The notes beneath the pieces were generated by a model that was not told the DNA's origin, did no database searches, and saw nothing but the letters and a program-made list of their open reading frames with translations. The translations under genes were made by a program, and so were the position numbers. From Novosphingobium hassiacum (GTDB lineage: Bacteria > Pseudomonadota > Alphaproteobacteria > Sphingomonadales > Sphingomonadaceae): 41,788 bases of DNA. Shown here piece by piece: positions 9,145-17,783 of the stretch; the first letter of the stretch is position 1, and the number at the start of each line of letters is the position of its first letter. The stretch lies in NCBI RefSeq assembly GCF_014196055.1, contig NZ_JACICY010000008.1, forward strand, positions 119,497 through 161,284, read 5' to 3'.

Positions 9145-9615
9145 TCAGCCGGGCAGCGCGGCCAGGCCGCCGGTCGAGCCGAAGCCGCCCTCGCCGCGCG
9201 CGGTTTCGTCGAGTTCGCCGACTTCCAGCCATGTGCCGCGGGTGACCGGGGCGACGACGAGTTGGGCAACGCGGTCGCCACGGCGGATCGCGAAGGTTTC
9301 AGGCCCGTGGTTGATCAGCAAGACCTTCAATTCGCCGCGATAGTCGCTGTCGATCGTGCCGGGGGTATTGGGCACCGTCACGCCGTACTTGAACGCCAGC
9401 CCCGAGCGGGGGCGGACCTGAATTTCGTAGCCATGCGGGATCGCGACCGAAAGGCCGGTTGCGACTGCGTGGCGCATTCCGGGCGCAAGCATGACGTCCT
9501 CGGCCGCGACGACGTCCATCCCCGCAGCGCCTTCGGTGGCGTAAGCTGGGAGGGGCAGGTCCTCGCCGTGGGGCAGGCGCTTGACGAGGATCGGAACTTC
9601 AGGCGATTGCATCAC
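9145..9615 (-). CDS. dut: Deoxyuridine 5'-triphosphate nucleotidohydrolase (dUTPase)
   Basis: A 156-residue trimeric dUTPase that hydrolyses dUTP to dUMP and pyrophosphate, keeping uracil out of DNA and supplying dTMP synthesis. All five motifs are visible: '[11 protein letters not shown]', '[12 protein letters not shown]', '[20 protein letters not shown]' (with the catalytic Asp), '[14 protein letters not shown]' and the C-terminal '[10 protein letters not shown]' flap. It overlaps the end of coaBC by 14-17 nt depending on which of the two initial ATGs is used, so it is translationally linked to coaBC. Confidence 0.96.
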   Translation of the reverse strand: MMQSPEVPILVKRLPHGEDLPLPAYATEGAAGMDVVAAEDVMLAPGMRHAVATGLSVAIPHGYEIQVRPRSGLAFKYGVTVPNTPGTIDSDYRGELKVLLINHGPETFAIRRGDRVAQLVVAPVTRGTWLEVGELDETARGEGGFGSTGGLAALPG

Positions 9616-10789
9616 TTATCCTTTTCACCAGCGCGGTGGCGGCGGCGTCCTTGGTCATTTCGGGCAGGCTTTCGACGCCTGAGGCACTGACGATGTGCAG
9701 GGCGTTGACCTCGCCCCCCATCAGGTGCGTGGCGACATCGTTGGCGACGATCCAGTCGGCGCCCTTGCGCGCAAGCTTGGCGGTTGCGTGGGCCAGGACG
9801 TCGTTGGTTTCGGCGGCGAAACCGATGACGAGCGGCGGGCGGCGGTCCGATTTGGCGAGCGTGGCGAGAATGTCCGGGTTCTCGACCAGATGGAGCGGCG
9901 GGATTTTGCCCGAGCCGTCTTTCTTGATCTTCTGTTGCGCCTCGTCCGCGCTGCGCCAGTCGGCGACGGCAGCGACCATGATCGCGACGTCTGCGGGGAG
10001 CGCTGCATCGACTGCGGCGTCCATCTGGCGTGCGGTCTCGACATCGACGCGCGTAACGCCGGGGGGCGTGGGCAGGGTCACCGGGCCTGCGATCAGGGTG
10101 ACCGTTGCGCCTGCGCGCGCGGCGGCGGCGGCGATGGCGAAGCCTTGTTTGCCGCTGGAGCGGTTGGCGATGTAGCGGACCGGGTCGATCGGTTCGTGTG
10201 TCGGGCCTGCGGTGATCAGGATGTGTTTACCGGTCAGCGGGCCTTGTACCGGTTCAAGGTGGCTGGCGATTGCCGCCATCACTGCTTCGGGTTCGGGCAG
10301 GCGGCCGGGACCGTACTCACCACAGGCCATCACCCCTTCATCGGGATCGAGCACGGTAACGCCCGAGCCGCGCAAGGTGGCGACGTTGCGCACCGTGGCG
10401 GCGTGTTGCCACATGCGTACGTTCATGGCAGGCACGGCGAGCACGGGCTTGTCGGTGGCGAGCAGCAGTGTCGTCGCCAGATCGTCGGCGATGCCGGCGG
10501 CCATGCGGGCCATCAGGTCGGCGGTGGCGGGGCAGACGACGACCAGATCGGCTGCCCGCGAGAGCTGGATGTGGCCCATCTCGACCTCGTTCTTGAGGTC
10601 CCACAGCGTGGTGTGGACGGGGTTTTCGCTGAGCGCCGCGAGCGTCATCGCGGTGACGAAGTGCGATCCGCCGTCGGTGAGGACGCAAGTGACGTCACCG
10701 CCCTGCTTGCGGATCAGGCGCACGAGTTCGCAAGACTTGTAGGCCGCGATTCCGCCGCCGACGATGAGAAGGATACGTTTGCCGATCAT
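9599..10789 (-). CDS. coaBC: Bifunctional phosphopantothenoylcysteine decarboxylase / phosphopantothenate-cysteine ligase
   Basis: A 396-residue fusion catalysing two consecutive steps of coenzyme A synthesis. The N-terminal CoaC flavoprotein (about 1-185) has '[14 protein letters not shown]', the catalytic-His segment '[11 protein letters not shown]', 'VPAMNVRMW' and the active-site Cys in '[10 protein letters not shown]'. The C-terminal CoaB part has '[20 protein letters not shown]', 'SGKQGFAIA' and 'VAAVADW'. Length is normal for the fusion. It is followed by overlapping dut, a linkage that is widespread in bacteria. Confidence 0.96.
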   Translation of the reverse strand: MIGKRILLIVGGGIAAYKSCELVRLIRKQGGDVTCVLTDGGSHFVTAMTLAALSENPVHTTLWDLKNEVEMGHIQLSRAADLVVVCPATADLMARMAAGIADDLATTLLLATDKPVLAVPAMNVRMWQHAATVRNVATLRGSGVTVLDPDEGVMACGEYGPGRLPEPEAVMAAIASHLEPVQGPLTGKHILITAGPTHEPIDPVRYIANRSSGKQGFAIAAAAARAGATVTLIAGPVTLPTPPGVTRVDVETARQMDAAVDAALPADVAIMVAAVADWRSADEAQQKIKKDGSGKIPPLHLVENPDILATLAKSDRRPPLVIGFAAETNDVLAHATAKLARKGADWIVANDVATHLMGGEVNALHIVSASGVESLPEMTKDAAATALVKRISDAIA

Positions 10790-10889
10790 CGCGGGCGCTT
10801 GTGCAATGGCGCGCGGGCGTGCGCAATCCTTTTGCGCAAGGGGCGGGGTTGGGGCAGGATGTCTTGACGAAGAAGGGCCCCACCCCCGC

Positions 10890-10912
10890 CCCCTCCCGCC
10901 AGCGGGAAGGGG
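10890..10912. repeat. Short GC hairpin upstream of the DUF4345-like gene
   Basis: CCCCTCCCGC and GCGGGAAGGGG form a near-perfect stem in the intergenic space between divergent coaBC and the following membrane-protein gene. It resembles the half-repeats at 15096 and 35663 and probably belongs to the same family of 'CCCCTCC' repeats. Confidence 0.5.
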
Positions 10913-10932
10913 GGAAGAAAGAGGATTTACCG

Positions 10933-11331
10933 ATGAGACTTGTCCTGACCGCGCTGGTGTTTCTGTTCGGGTTGTTCGACCTGTTTCTCGCGATCGGGTT
11001 CCTGACGGGGCCTGAGCAGGCCGGGACGACGCTGGGTGTGCTGGCGAGCGGGGCGGCAGGAATTTCGACGATCCGTGCGGACTTCACAGCGTTCTTCGGC
11101 GTGGCGGCGGTGTGCATGATGTGGGGCGCTTGGCGGCGCAACGCGGACCTGCTGCTGGTGCCTGCCCTGCTGTTCGGCATGTCGTTCGTGGGCCGGGCGA
11201 CCGATCTGGTTGTGGCCGGGCCGTATCCGGGCTGGCCTTTTCCGATGGCTGTCGAGGCCGCGCAGGTGGTGCTGATGCTGGCGGCCTGGCGCTTGCTGCC
11301 GCATCACCGGTTGGGCGAGATTGCGGCGTGA
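10933..11331 (+). CDS. Small four-helix membrane protein, DUF4345-like
   Basis: 132 residues with four hydrophobic segments, approximately residues 3-25, 50-68, 75-90 and 105-123, and almost no soluble loops. The pattern ('ASGAAGISTIRADFTAFFGV', then 'GRATDLVVAG') resembles DUF4345 family proteins, whose role is unknown. ATG 10933 is used because it starts the first hydrophobic helix and has the purine-rich AAGAAAGAGG upstream; the longer frame would run through the hairpin repeat. The stop overlaps the GTG of the cupin gene, so the two are translationally coupled. Confidence 0.75.
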   Translation: MRLVLTALVFLFGLFDLFLAIGFLTGPEQAGTTLGVLASGAAGISTIRADFTAFFGVAAVCMMWGAWRRNADLLLVPALLFGMSFVGRATDLVVAGPYPGWPFPMAVEAAQVVLMLAAWRLLPHHRLGEIAA

Positions 11332-11708
11332 CGGCGCGCGCCTACAGGCTGGGTGAGTATTTCGCGCAGCTTGCGGGCGCGGATGGATGTTTGCCGGTCG
11401 CGGTGGACGCGGCTTTCTGGGAAACCGGGGTGCACGCCCTGCCGCCGGGACGGCTGGTCAGCATGTTCGAGAGCGCGAGCGACTGGCAGGTGTGGGAGAT
11501 GCACCCCCAGGGCGAGGAGATGATCATCCAGATCGAAGGCGAACTGGTGCTGATCCTCGAGCAGGACGACGGCGAAGTGCGCGTCCCGTTGCGCGCAGGC
11601 GAGTTCGCGTTCGTGCCCAAAGGCGTTTGGCACACTGCCGATGCGCCGAGTGCAGGACGTGCGATCTACATCACCCCGGGCGAGGGGACACAGAACCGCG
11701 AACGTTAG
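11328..11708 (+). CDS. Cupin-domain protein
   Basis: A 126-residue single-domain cupin. The barrel motifs are 'WEMHPQGEEMIIQIEGELVL', with His and two Glu at metal-ligand positions, and 'LRAGEFAFVPKGVWHTADAP', with the second-motif His. Cupins of this size bind a metal and can be isomerases, dioxygenases or sensors; nothing here decides between them. The GTG start overlaps the preceding stop (GTGA), and its own stop overlaps the convergent DUF1993 gene by 4 nt, which shows how compact this block is. Confidence 0.82.
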   Translation: MTARAYRLGEYFAQLAGADGCLPVAVDAAFWETGVHALPPGRLVSMFESASDWQVWEMHPQGEEMIIQIEGELVLILEQDDGEVRVPLRAGEFAFVPKGVWHTADAPSAGRAIYITPGEGTQNRER

Positions 11709-12262
11709 GCCGTAGGCATCGTCCCGGGGCGGATGTACTGGAACATGTGTGCGACATAGTCCACCTTGCCGAGCGGGACGCCCTGTTGGCGCAGGATGGC
11801 GTATGCGGCCATCAGGTGAAAGTAGAACTGACCGAGCGCCCAGTCGCGCGCAAACTGGTCGACGGTCAGGTCGAACACCATGCCGTTGGGGATGTCGTGG
11901 GCAATGGCCCCGTCGGCTGGCGTGTCGACCGGAGATAGCGCGGTGATCAGCGCCAGGGTCTGATCGATGCGCACCTTGGCATCGGCGAGTGAGCCGGGGT
12001 TGTCCTGCGCGCCGCGTCCTTCTGCCAGCAGCTCATCGCGCATGGGCGGAAACGGCTCTCCGCGCAGGCGGCTCAGGCCCTCGAGAGCCTGCGCACACGT
12101 AAAGCGGATCTGGGTGGATAGCGGAAACATGTCGGGCGCAAGGCGTGCAGACATCAGCGCGTCGGTTTGCGCAGGCGCATGCTGTTCGGCCTTGGCGAGC
12201 CAGTTCGCCAGCGCGGCGAGCATCTGCAGGTAAGTGGGCGCGAGAAGGTCAGTCGGGGTCAT
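11705..12262 (-). CDS. DUF1993 domain protein
   Basis: A 185-residue soluble helical protein that matches DUF1993 by its opening 'LLAPTYLQMLAALANWLAKA', central 'LAPDMFPLSTQIRFTCAQAL' and C-terminal 'FYFHLMAAYAILRQQGVPLG' segments. The fold appears related to the DinB/YfiT four-helix bundle, and histidines near the C-terminus could be metal ligands. No function is established to my knowledge. It is tail-to-tail with the cupin gene, overlapping by 4 nt. Confidence 0.85.
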   Translation of the reverse strand: MTPTDLLAPTYLQMLAALANWLAKAEQHAPAQTDALMSARLAPDMFPLSTQIRFTCAQALEGLSRLRGEPFPPMRDELLAEGRGAQDNPGSLADAKVRIDQTLALITALSPVDTPADGAIAHDIPNGMVFDLTVDQFARDWALGQFYFHLMAAYAILRQQGVPLGKVDYVAHMFQYIRPGTMPTA

Positions 12263-12305
12263 GGCGCTTCCTTCAGGCTTTGCATCAATGGGTTAGCCCA
12301 TTACG

Positions 12306-13409
12306 TCAGGTGCGCCGCTCTTTCCACCTGTTCCACAAGACGAAGACCGCGCGCTGGGCTGGCCGTTCGAATTTGGCGTGGCTGACAAAGCCTGCGATAA
12401 TCGCGAGCGTTACGTAAAACACCATGAACCACGGCGTCCGGGCGATGTTGCGAGTGCCGCCGGTCGAATCGATCAGCAGGACGAGCAAAAGCTGCAGCGG
12501 GATGTGCCACAGGTAGATGCCGTAGGAGGCATCGCCCAGTTTCTGGCCGAATTTGAGGCAGCCCTTGGCGTCGGACTGGTCGAGCGCGAGCGTGAGGAAC
12601 AGTGCGGCGAAAGTGCCCGCGATGGTGGCGGCATCGCCTTCGGGAAAGCGCGCCTTGAGCGCGAAGGCGATGGCGACGAGCGCCGCCCCCAGCGGCAAAA
12701 GGCTCGCCGGGCGCAGCCAGCCCTTGAGCGCGGCGCCGTATGCTGCGGCGCCGAGGAAGAAGTAGCCGACGCAGGACAGCACGTCCTTGTTCGGGCCGCC
12801 TTCCAGCATGATCCACAACAGGCCCGCTCCCAGTGCGAACGCAAGCACAAGCGGCGCGCGGCGTAGCGCCGGCAGGGCGAGCCAGAACACGAAGTAGGCG
12901 AGGATTTCGGTCGAAAGCGACCAAGACGGGCCGTTGAACGACTGGTTCTCCTGCCAGCCCCAATAATGCATCAGCGGGATCGACAGCAGGAAGTGTTTGA
13001 GGTCGTTGGTGTGGTAGATGAACTCGGTGCCGCTGCGGGCGAAGTACCACCCTTGCAGCAGCGCCATCAGGCCGAGCGTCAGCAGGTGCAGCGGCCACAG
13101 CCGCGCAACCCGCGCCAGCCAGAAGCGCCCCTTGGCATTGGGGTCGGCCAGGTAGACATGGGCGAAGACGAAGCCCGAGACTGCCCAGAAATACTGCACC
13201 GCGACGTGGCCGTGATTGTAGAACCAGCGCAGCGTTCCGTACCACGGCTGGATCGCGCGGTTGACGTCGACGTGGTAGGGCACCGGGGGAACGAAGAAGT
13301 GCTGGTAATGCCAGAACAGCACCATGATCGCCGCCAGCAGGCGCGACAGGTCGAGCGCGTGGAAATGGCGCTTGGGCAGGCGCAATTGCGAGATGTCGAG
13401 GGTGGGCAA
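12306..13409 (-). CDS. Acyltransferase 3 family (OafA/YrhL-like) membrane protein
   Basis: About 367 residues with roughly ten transmembrane helices, typical of family 3 acyltransferases, which O-acylate periplasmic glycans, LPS or exopolysaccharide. It shows 'RHFHALDLSRLLAAIMVLFW' at the N-terminus (the R-x10-H-like region), 'FWAVSGFVFAHVY', 'NGPSWSLSTEILAYFVF' and the C-terminal 'SYGIYLWHIPLQ'. There is no good ATG. The frame is open to 13565, but that stretch reads through palindromic repeat B, so a TTG at 13409 or 13385 is more likely. The substrate is unknown. Confidence 0.82.
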   Translation of the reverse strand: MPTLDISQLRLPKRHFHALDLSRLLAAIMVLFWHYQHFFVPPVPYHVDVNRAIQPWYGTLRWFYNHGHVAVQYFWAVSGFVFAHVYLADPNAKGRFWLARVARLWPLHLLTLGLMALLQGWYFARSGTEFIYHTNDLKHFLLSIPLMHYWGWQENQSFNGPSWSLSTEILAYFVFWLALPALRRAPLVLAFALGAGLLWIMLEGGPNKDVLSCVGYFFLGAAAYGAALKGWLRPASLLPLGAALVAIAFALKARFPEGDAATIAGTFAALFLTLALDQSDAKGCLKFGQKLGDASYGIYLWHIPLQLLLVLLIDSTGGTRNIARTPWFMVFYVTLAIIAGFVSHAKFERPAQRAVFVLWNRWKERRT

Positions 13410-13445
13410 GGGTGTTTGCTTACCTACAGATCTGTAACCGCACCC

Positions 13446-13517
13446 AACCCCGTTCGCTTCGAGCGAAATCGAGAAGTCGCGCGCAGTGTCTCGACTACGC
13501 TCGACACGAACGGGGTT
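13446..13517. repeat. Palindromic repeat (family B copy 2)
   Basis: AACCCCGTTCGCTTCGAGCG begins the left arm (13446-13474) and its imperfect reverse complement ends at 13517 (right arm 13489-13517). The outer arm matches the repeat at 9071-9135. It lies between ubiB and the acyltransferase gene. Confidence 0.75.
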
Positions 13518-13527
13518 AGGTAAAAGT

Positions 13528-15081
13528 TCAGCCCCACAGGCCGAGCGCGTGGGCGGCCGCGACAAGTGCGCCGCCTGCCAGGAACGGCAGGATCTGCGCG
13601 GGCCAGTTGCGGCGGCGGCGGTTTGGGCCGACGATCAGGTCGATTTCGGGCAGCGGTGGAGCTTCGGGTGCGCCGCCTTTGGGAGGATACTTGTCCTCGA
13701 TGCGGCGGATCAGGCCGGGCAGGCGCAGGAGTGTGTCGATGTCCTCGCGCACGCGGTCGGCGATGGCGGCTTCGGGGCCGAGTTCGTCGCGGATCCAGCT
13801 GCGCACGAAGGGGGCGGAGACGTCCCACATGTTGATCTGCGGATCGAGTTGCGTCGCGATGCCCTCAACCATGACCATCGTCTTTTGCAGCAGCAGCAGG
13901 TGCGGCTGGGTCTGCATGTCGAAATCGCGGGTGATCGCGAACAGCCCGTCGAGCATCTGGCCGACCGAGAGTTCCGAAACCGGACGCCCGCGCATAGGTT
14001 CGCCCACCGCGCGCAGGGCCGTCGCGAATTCGTCGACCGAGTGATAGCTGGGGACGTATTGTGCTTCGAAATGGATTTCGGCAACGCGGCGGTAATTGCC
14101 CGTGGTCAGCCCATAGAGAATCTCGGCAAGCCACTGGCGGGCGCGCCGGTCGATCCGACCCATGATACCGAAGTCGATCGCGGTGATCGTGCCGTCGGCT
14201 TCGACGAACAGGTTGCCCTGATGCATGTCGGCATGGAAATAGCCGCCGCTGATCGCCTGCGTCAGGAACGCGATGACGAGGCGCTTGGCCAAGTCCTTGC
14301 GGTCGTGCCCGGCGGCATCAAGCGCGGCCGTCTCGCTGATCTTGATCCCGTCGATCCAGTCGAGCGTGAGCACGCGGCCGTTGGTCCGGTCCCAGTCGAT
14401 GGCGGGTACGCGATAGCCTGCATGGGCGCGCATCTTGTCGGCCAGTTCCGACGCTGACGCCGCTTCGCGCCGCAGATCAAGTTCGCGCACGGTCCAGCGC
14501 TTGAAGTTGGCGATGACGAGGCGCGGGCGCAGGCGGCTGGCTTCGCCGCCCAAGGCTTCGAGGTGGGCGGCGGCCCATTCGTAGGTGTCGATGTCGCGCG
14601 CCAGCTTTTCGCGGACGCCGGGGCGCAGGACCTTGACCGCGACGTCGCGGCCTTCGATCGTCTTGGCGCGGTGGACCTGTGCGATCGAGGCGGCACCGAT
14701 CGGGACCGGGTCGAAGCTGGCGTAGAGCGCTTCGAGCGGCTTTTCGAAGGTACGCTCGATCTCTGCACGGATTAGCGCGAAGTCGACAGGCGGTAGATTG
14801 TCCTGCAACGCCAGCAGGTTGTGCGCCGCTTCCTCTCCGACGAGATCGGGGCGGGTGGCGAGCGTCTGGCCGAGCTTGATGGCGGCGGGGCCGACCGCGC
14901 GGAAGGCTCCGGCGTAGTCTGGCGTCTTGGGTTGCCGCGTGCCGAACCTTGCGACCTTACACAAGGTGCGCACGGGCGCGGGCGTGTTGGGATCGGACTC
15001 GATCCCCCGCAGCGCGCCGTGGCGGGCAAGCGTGCGGCCCCAGCCGAGCAGGCGGCGCAGGTGTGTGGCGGGGTGAGTCAT
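13528..15081 (-). CDS. ubiB: ABC1/ADCK-type ubiquinone biosynthesis kinase-like protein
   Basis: A 517-residue UbiB-family atypical kinase/ATPase needed for ubiquinone synthesis. Seen are the family-specific 'KLGQTLATRPDLVGEEAAHN' (KxGQ motif), the Ala-rich nucleotide loop in 'IGAASIAQVHRA', the lysine in 'DVAVKVLRPGV', 'GGYFHADMHQGNLFV' (catalytic HxDxHxGN) and 'TAIDFGIMGRID' (DFG). Two hydrophobic helices at the C-terminus anchor it in the inner membrane. It is downstream of ubiE in the same direction, separated by a palindromic repeat, so both probably belong to one quinone-synthesis transcript. Confidence 0.95.
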   Translation of the reverse strand: MTHPATHLRRLLGWGRTLARHGALRGIESDPNTPAPVRTLCKVARFGTRQPKTPDYAGAFRAVGPAAIKLGQTLATRPDLVGEEAAHNLLALQDNLPPVDFALIRAEIERTFEKPLEALYASFDPVPIGAASIAQVHRAKTIEGRDVAVKVLRPGVREKLARDIDTYEWAAAHLEALGGEASRLRPRLVIANFKRWTVRELDLRREAASASELADKMRAHAGYRVPAIDWDRTNGRVLTLDWIDGIKISETAALDAAGHDRKDLAKRLVIAFLTQAISGGYFHADMHQGNLFVEADGTITAIDFGIMGRIDRRARQWLAEILYGLTTGNYRRVAEIHFEAQYVPSYHSVDEFATALRAVGEPMRGRPVSELSVGQMLDGLFAITRDFDMQTQPHLLLLQKTMVMVEGIATQLDPQINMWDVSAPFVRSWIRDELGPEAAIADRVREDIDTLLRLPGLIRRIEDKYPPKGGAPEAPPLPEIDLIVGPNRRRRNWPAQILPFLAGGALVAAAHALGLWG

Positions 15082-15095
15082 TGCGCGGGCTTAAG

Positions 15096-15197
15096 CCCTC
15101 TCCTTTTCAGAGGAGGGGGTTTGGGGGTGGTGCGGACTGGGCGGGGTGCGTTGGGCTGCACCACCCCCCGGCCCCCTCGTCCGAAGAGGAGGGGGGG
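15096..15197. repeat. Long palindromic repeat (family C) between ubiE and ubiB
   Basis: Arms of about 38 nt ending in GGGGGTGGTGC and starting with GCACCACCCCCC pair across a roughly 25-nt loop. Each arm also holds its own CCTCT/AGAGG hairpin. The structure lies inside the probable ubiE-ubiB transcript and could affect RNA stability or expression of ubiB. Confidence 0.7.
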
Positions 15198-15217
15198 AAG
15201 TAGGGACGCAGTATGCA

Positions 15218-15955
15218 TCACACCTTCCAGCCCGAATGGATCGCGACGAGGCCGCCGAGAATCGGTTCGACCTTGGTGTGGCGGAAACCAGCATCGCGGA
15301 TCATGCCTTCGAACTGCGGCATCCCGGGGAAGCGGCGGATCGATTCGATCAGGTAGCGGTAGGATTCAGCGTCACCCGCGATCATCTGGCCGAGCTTGGG
15401 GACCAGCTTGTGCGAATAGGCGTCGTAGACCTCCGAGAAGCCCGGCCATTGCGTGGTCGAAAATTCGAGGCAGAAGAAGCGGCCGCCGAACTTCAGGACG
15501 CGGTGCGCTTCGGCCAGCGCCTTGTCGATGTGGGTCACGTTGCGGATGCCGAACGCGATTGTGTAGGCATCGAAGAAACGGTCGCCGAAGGTCAGTTCCT
15601 CGGCATTCTGGCGCGACCAGACGAGGCCATCCAGTCGCTGCTTCATCGCGCGTTCGATGCCGACGTCGAGCATGTCCTGGTTGATGTCCGACACGGTGAT
15701 CTGCGCGCCCGAAGGCTCCATGCGGAAGGCGATGTCGCCCGTGCCGCCCGCCATGTCGAGGATCGTCTCGCCCTGCTGTGGGCGGACGCGGCGGACGAAC
15801 TTGCCCTTCCACAGCCGGTGCATGCCGACCGACATGGCGTCGTTCATCACGTCGTAATTGGCGGCGACGTTGGAAAAGATCGCGCCCACGCGGGCTTCCT
15901 TTTCCTGCGCGGGGATGTCGTCGTAGCCGAACGATGCGGTTTCGGAGGTCGTCAT
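15218..15955 (-). CDS. ubiE: Demethylmenaquinone/ubiquinone C-methyltransferase
   Basis: A 245-residue class I SAM-dependent methyltransferase that adds the ring C-methyl group in quinone synthesis. UbiE signatures are 'AREARVGAIFSNVAANYDVM'-like text near residues 18-36 ('KEARVGAIFSNVAANYDVMN'), 'LDMAGGTGDIAF' (SAM motif I), 'YTIAFGIRNVTHIDKALAEA' and 'FCLEFSTTQWPG'. It is divergent from mutM with 60 bp between start codons and is followed by ubiB. Confidence 0.96.
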   Translation of the reverse strand: MTTSETASFGYDDIPAQEKEARVGAIFSNVAANYDVMNDAMSVGMHRLWKGKFVRRVRPQQGETILDMAGGTGDIAFRMEPSGAQITVSDINQDMLDVGIERAMKQRLDGLVWSRQNAEELTFGDRFFDAYTIAFGIRNVTHIDKALAEAHRVLKFGGRFFCLEFSTTQWPGFSEVYDAYSHKLVPKLGQMIAGDAESYRYLIESIRRFPGMPQFEGMIRDAGFRHTKVEPILGGLVAIHSGWKV

Positions 15956-16015
15956 GCCTTGCGCCTTTAGTGGGGAATTGCCCGAACGGCAAAGGGTGTT
16001 AGGGGTGATCGGGAT

Positions 16016-16828
16016 ATGCCCGAATTACCAGAAGTAGAAACCACCGTTCGCGGTCTGGCAACGGTCCTTGATGGGCAGGTCATCGCGCGCATCGCGGTGC
16101 ATCGCGCGGGGTTGCGGCGGGCGTTTCCCGTGGATCTCGCACAGGCACTGACCGGGGCGCGTGTGACGGGGCTGTCACGGCGGGCGAAGTACGGGCTGAT
16201 CCATACCGATCGCGAACGGACGCTGGTGTTTCACCTCGGCATGTCGGGGCGCTGGCGAATCGATCCCGAAGATATCGGCAAGCACGACCATCTGGTGCTC
16301 GAAACCGGCGCGGGCCGCGTGCTGTCGCTGAACGACGCGCGGCGATTCGGGTCGGTGGATCTGGTCGATGAGGCGACGCTGGACGCGTGGCCGCAATTCG
16401 CCGCGCTGGGGCCTGAGCCTCTGGGCGAGGACCTGACGCCGCAGCATCTGGCCGGCGCGTTCAAGGGGCGGATCGCGGCGGTAAAGCTCATGCTGCTCGA
16501 CCAGCGGATCGTGGCGGGGCTGGGCAACATCTACGTATGCGAGGCGCTGTTCCGCGCAGGGATTCATCCGGCGCGCGAGGCGGGAAAGGTCCCGCTCAAG
16601 GCGCTGAAGCTGCTGGTGCCTGCGATCCGCGACGTGCTTGAGGAATCGATCGCGGCGGGCGGATCGACCCTGCGCGACTATGCGCGGCCGAGCGGGGAGC
16701 TGGGCTATTTCGCCAAGGACTTTCAGGTCTACGGGCGCGAGGGTGAGCCTTGCGTATGTGGCGGGACCGTCGAGCGGATCGTGCAGGGCGGGCGTTCGAC
16801 GTTTTTCTGCGCCAGATGCCAGAAGTAG
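16016..16828 (+). CDS. mutM: Formamidopyrimidine-DNA glycosylase
   Basis: A 270-residue bifunctional glycosylase/AP lyase that excises 8-oxoguanine and formamidopyrimidines from DNA. The catalytic N-terminus 'MPELPEVETTVRGL' (Pro2, Glu3) is intact, as are the lysine in 'SRRAKYGLI', the helix-two-turn-helix 'RIVAGLGNIYVCEALFRAGI' and the C-terminal zinc finger 'CVCGGTV...FFCARCQ'. The first cysteine pair of the finger is spaced C-x-C rather than the usual C-x2-C. It is divergent from ubiE, a neighbourhood I recall as common in alphaproteobacteria. Confidence 0.96.
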   Translation: MPELPEVETTVRGLATVLDGQVIARIAVHRAGLRRAFPVDLAQALTGARVTGLSRRAKYGLIHTDRERTLVFHLGMSGRWRIDPEDIGKHDHLVLETGAGRVLSLNDARRFGSVDLVDEATLDAWPQFAALGPEPLGEDLTPQHLAGAFKGRIAAVKLMLLDQRIVAGLGNIYVCEALFRAGIHPAREAGKVPLKALKLLVPAIRDVLEESIAAGGSTLRDYARPSGELGYFAKDFQVYGREGEPCVCGGTVERIVQGGRSTFFCARCQK

Positions 16829-16833
16829 ACCGG

Positions 16834-17697
16834 TTAGTATTTCCACTCGGTCAGGATCTTGCCTGACTGTACGTCCTCGATGCCGACGCCGGTGAATTCG
16901 ACTGCGACGACGCAAAGCGGAGGCGCTGAGGGATTGCTTGTGTGGCAGTGAACCGGGTGGCCGTCCGCAAACCCACTGATCCGGCCGGTGAGCCTCAGCC
17001 GCATCGCGCCGCCCAGCGCAGGGTCTGCCGGGTCCGGTTTTCCTACATAAGTGTACGGGCGGTTCCCGCGTTGCGAGGTTCGCGGCGCGTCGGGCTTAAA
17101 GAACTGTGCGATTGCGAGGGTCTGCGGCGCGGCAGGTTGTGGATTGGGCGCGTTTCCGGTCGATTGAACGGGGGCTGATGGAGCCGATTTGGGGCAGGTT
17201 TCCGCCGTCGTCCATGGCCGCTCGATCCAGAAACCTTCGATGGCATCGAAGGGCTCGCCGGCAGCGGTCGCAGCGATGCGCTGGTTTTGTCCGAAGCGTT
17301 CCGGCGTGACGGAGACACGGAGAACCGAGGTCGATGGATCGCGTCTGACCTGACCCCAGGCGCTGCCTGCGTCCGGACCGCATCCGAACGGGAGGTGGAG
17401 TTCGAACGTGCGATTGGCGAGCGTGAGATTCGCTTCGGGCAGCGGTAGCCCGGCGGCCGTGGCATCTGCCGCCGAGGCGACTGCGGCAACAATTTCGGTC
17501 CGCGTAGCAGGCCCAAGGGTCAAGGTCGGGGCGGGTGCCGGTGGCCGGATGGTCGGAATTGCAGTGGAGGCCTCGTCTGGCTCGTCGCCTGCCGGTGCCT
17601 TGACCTCGCAGCCTGAAACAAGCGCGACGCAGGCAAGCCCGGCGAGGGCACGTGGGATGAGGCTGATGCCGCTCAATTTATCGAAAAATCCGGCCAT
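16834..17697 (-). CDS. Predicted lipoprotein of unknown function
   Basis: 287 residues with a hydrophobic N-terminal segment ending in the lipobox 'VALVSGC' (Cys30). A Pro/Ala-rich low-complexity stretch (residues 33-60) follows, then a mostly polar mature part with several cysteines ('FGCGPDAG', 'AETCPKS', 'VHCHTSNPSAPPLCVV') that could form periplasmic disulfides. I do not recognise the family. It is convergent with mutM (5 bp between stops) and divergent from the permease gene, so it is a single-gene transcript. Codon use matches its neighbours. Confidence 0.75.
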   Translation of the reverse strand: MAGFFDKLSGISLIPRALAGLACVALVSGCEVKAPAGDEPDEASTAIPTIRPPAPAPTLTLGPATRTEIVAAVASAADATAAGLPLPEANLTLANRTFELHLPFGCGPDAGSAWGQVRRDPSTSVLRVSVTPERFGQNQRIAATAAGEPFDAIEGFWIERPWTTAETCPKSAPSAPVQSTGNAPNPQPAAPQTLAIAQFFKPDAPRTSQRGNRPYTYVGKPDPADPALGGAMRLRLTGRISGFADGHPVHCHTSNPSAPPLCVVAVEFTGVGIEDVQSGKILTEWKY

Positions 17698-17783
17698 GGC
17701 ATTGGATTAGCACGTTAGATTAACGCGGGCGAGAGGCTGCCGACATTGTCGGTGGGGCATTCTCTGCTACAGCCGGTGCGGAT

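Noticed and set aside
9695..10867. 390-codon plus-strand frame opposite coaBC
   Set aside because: Shadow frame; coaBC has all catalytic motifs on the minus strand.
13410..13565. ATG 13565 as start of the acyltransferase
   Set aside because: It would make the protein read through the palindromic repeat and begin inside ubiB; family homology starts after 13400.
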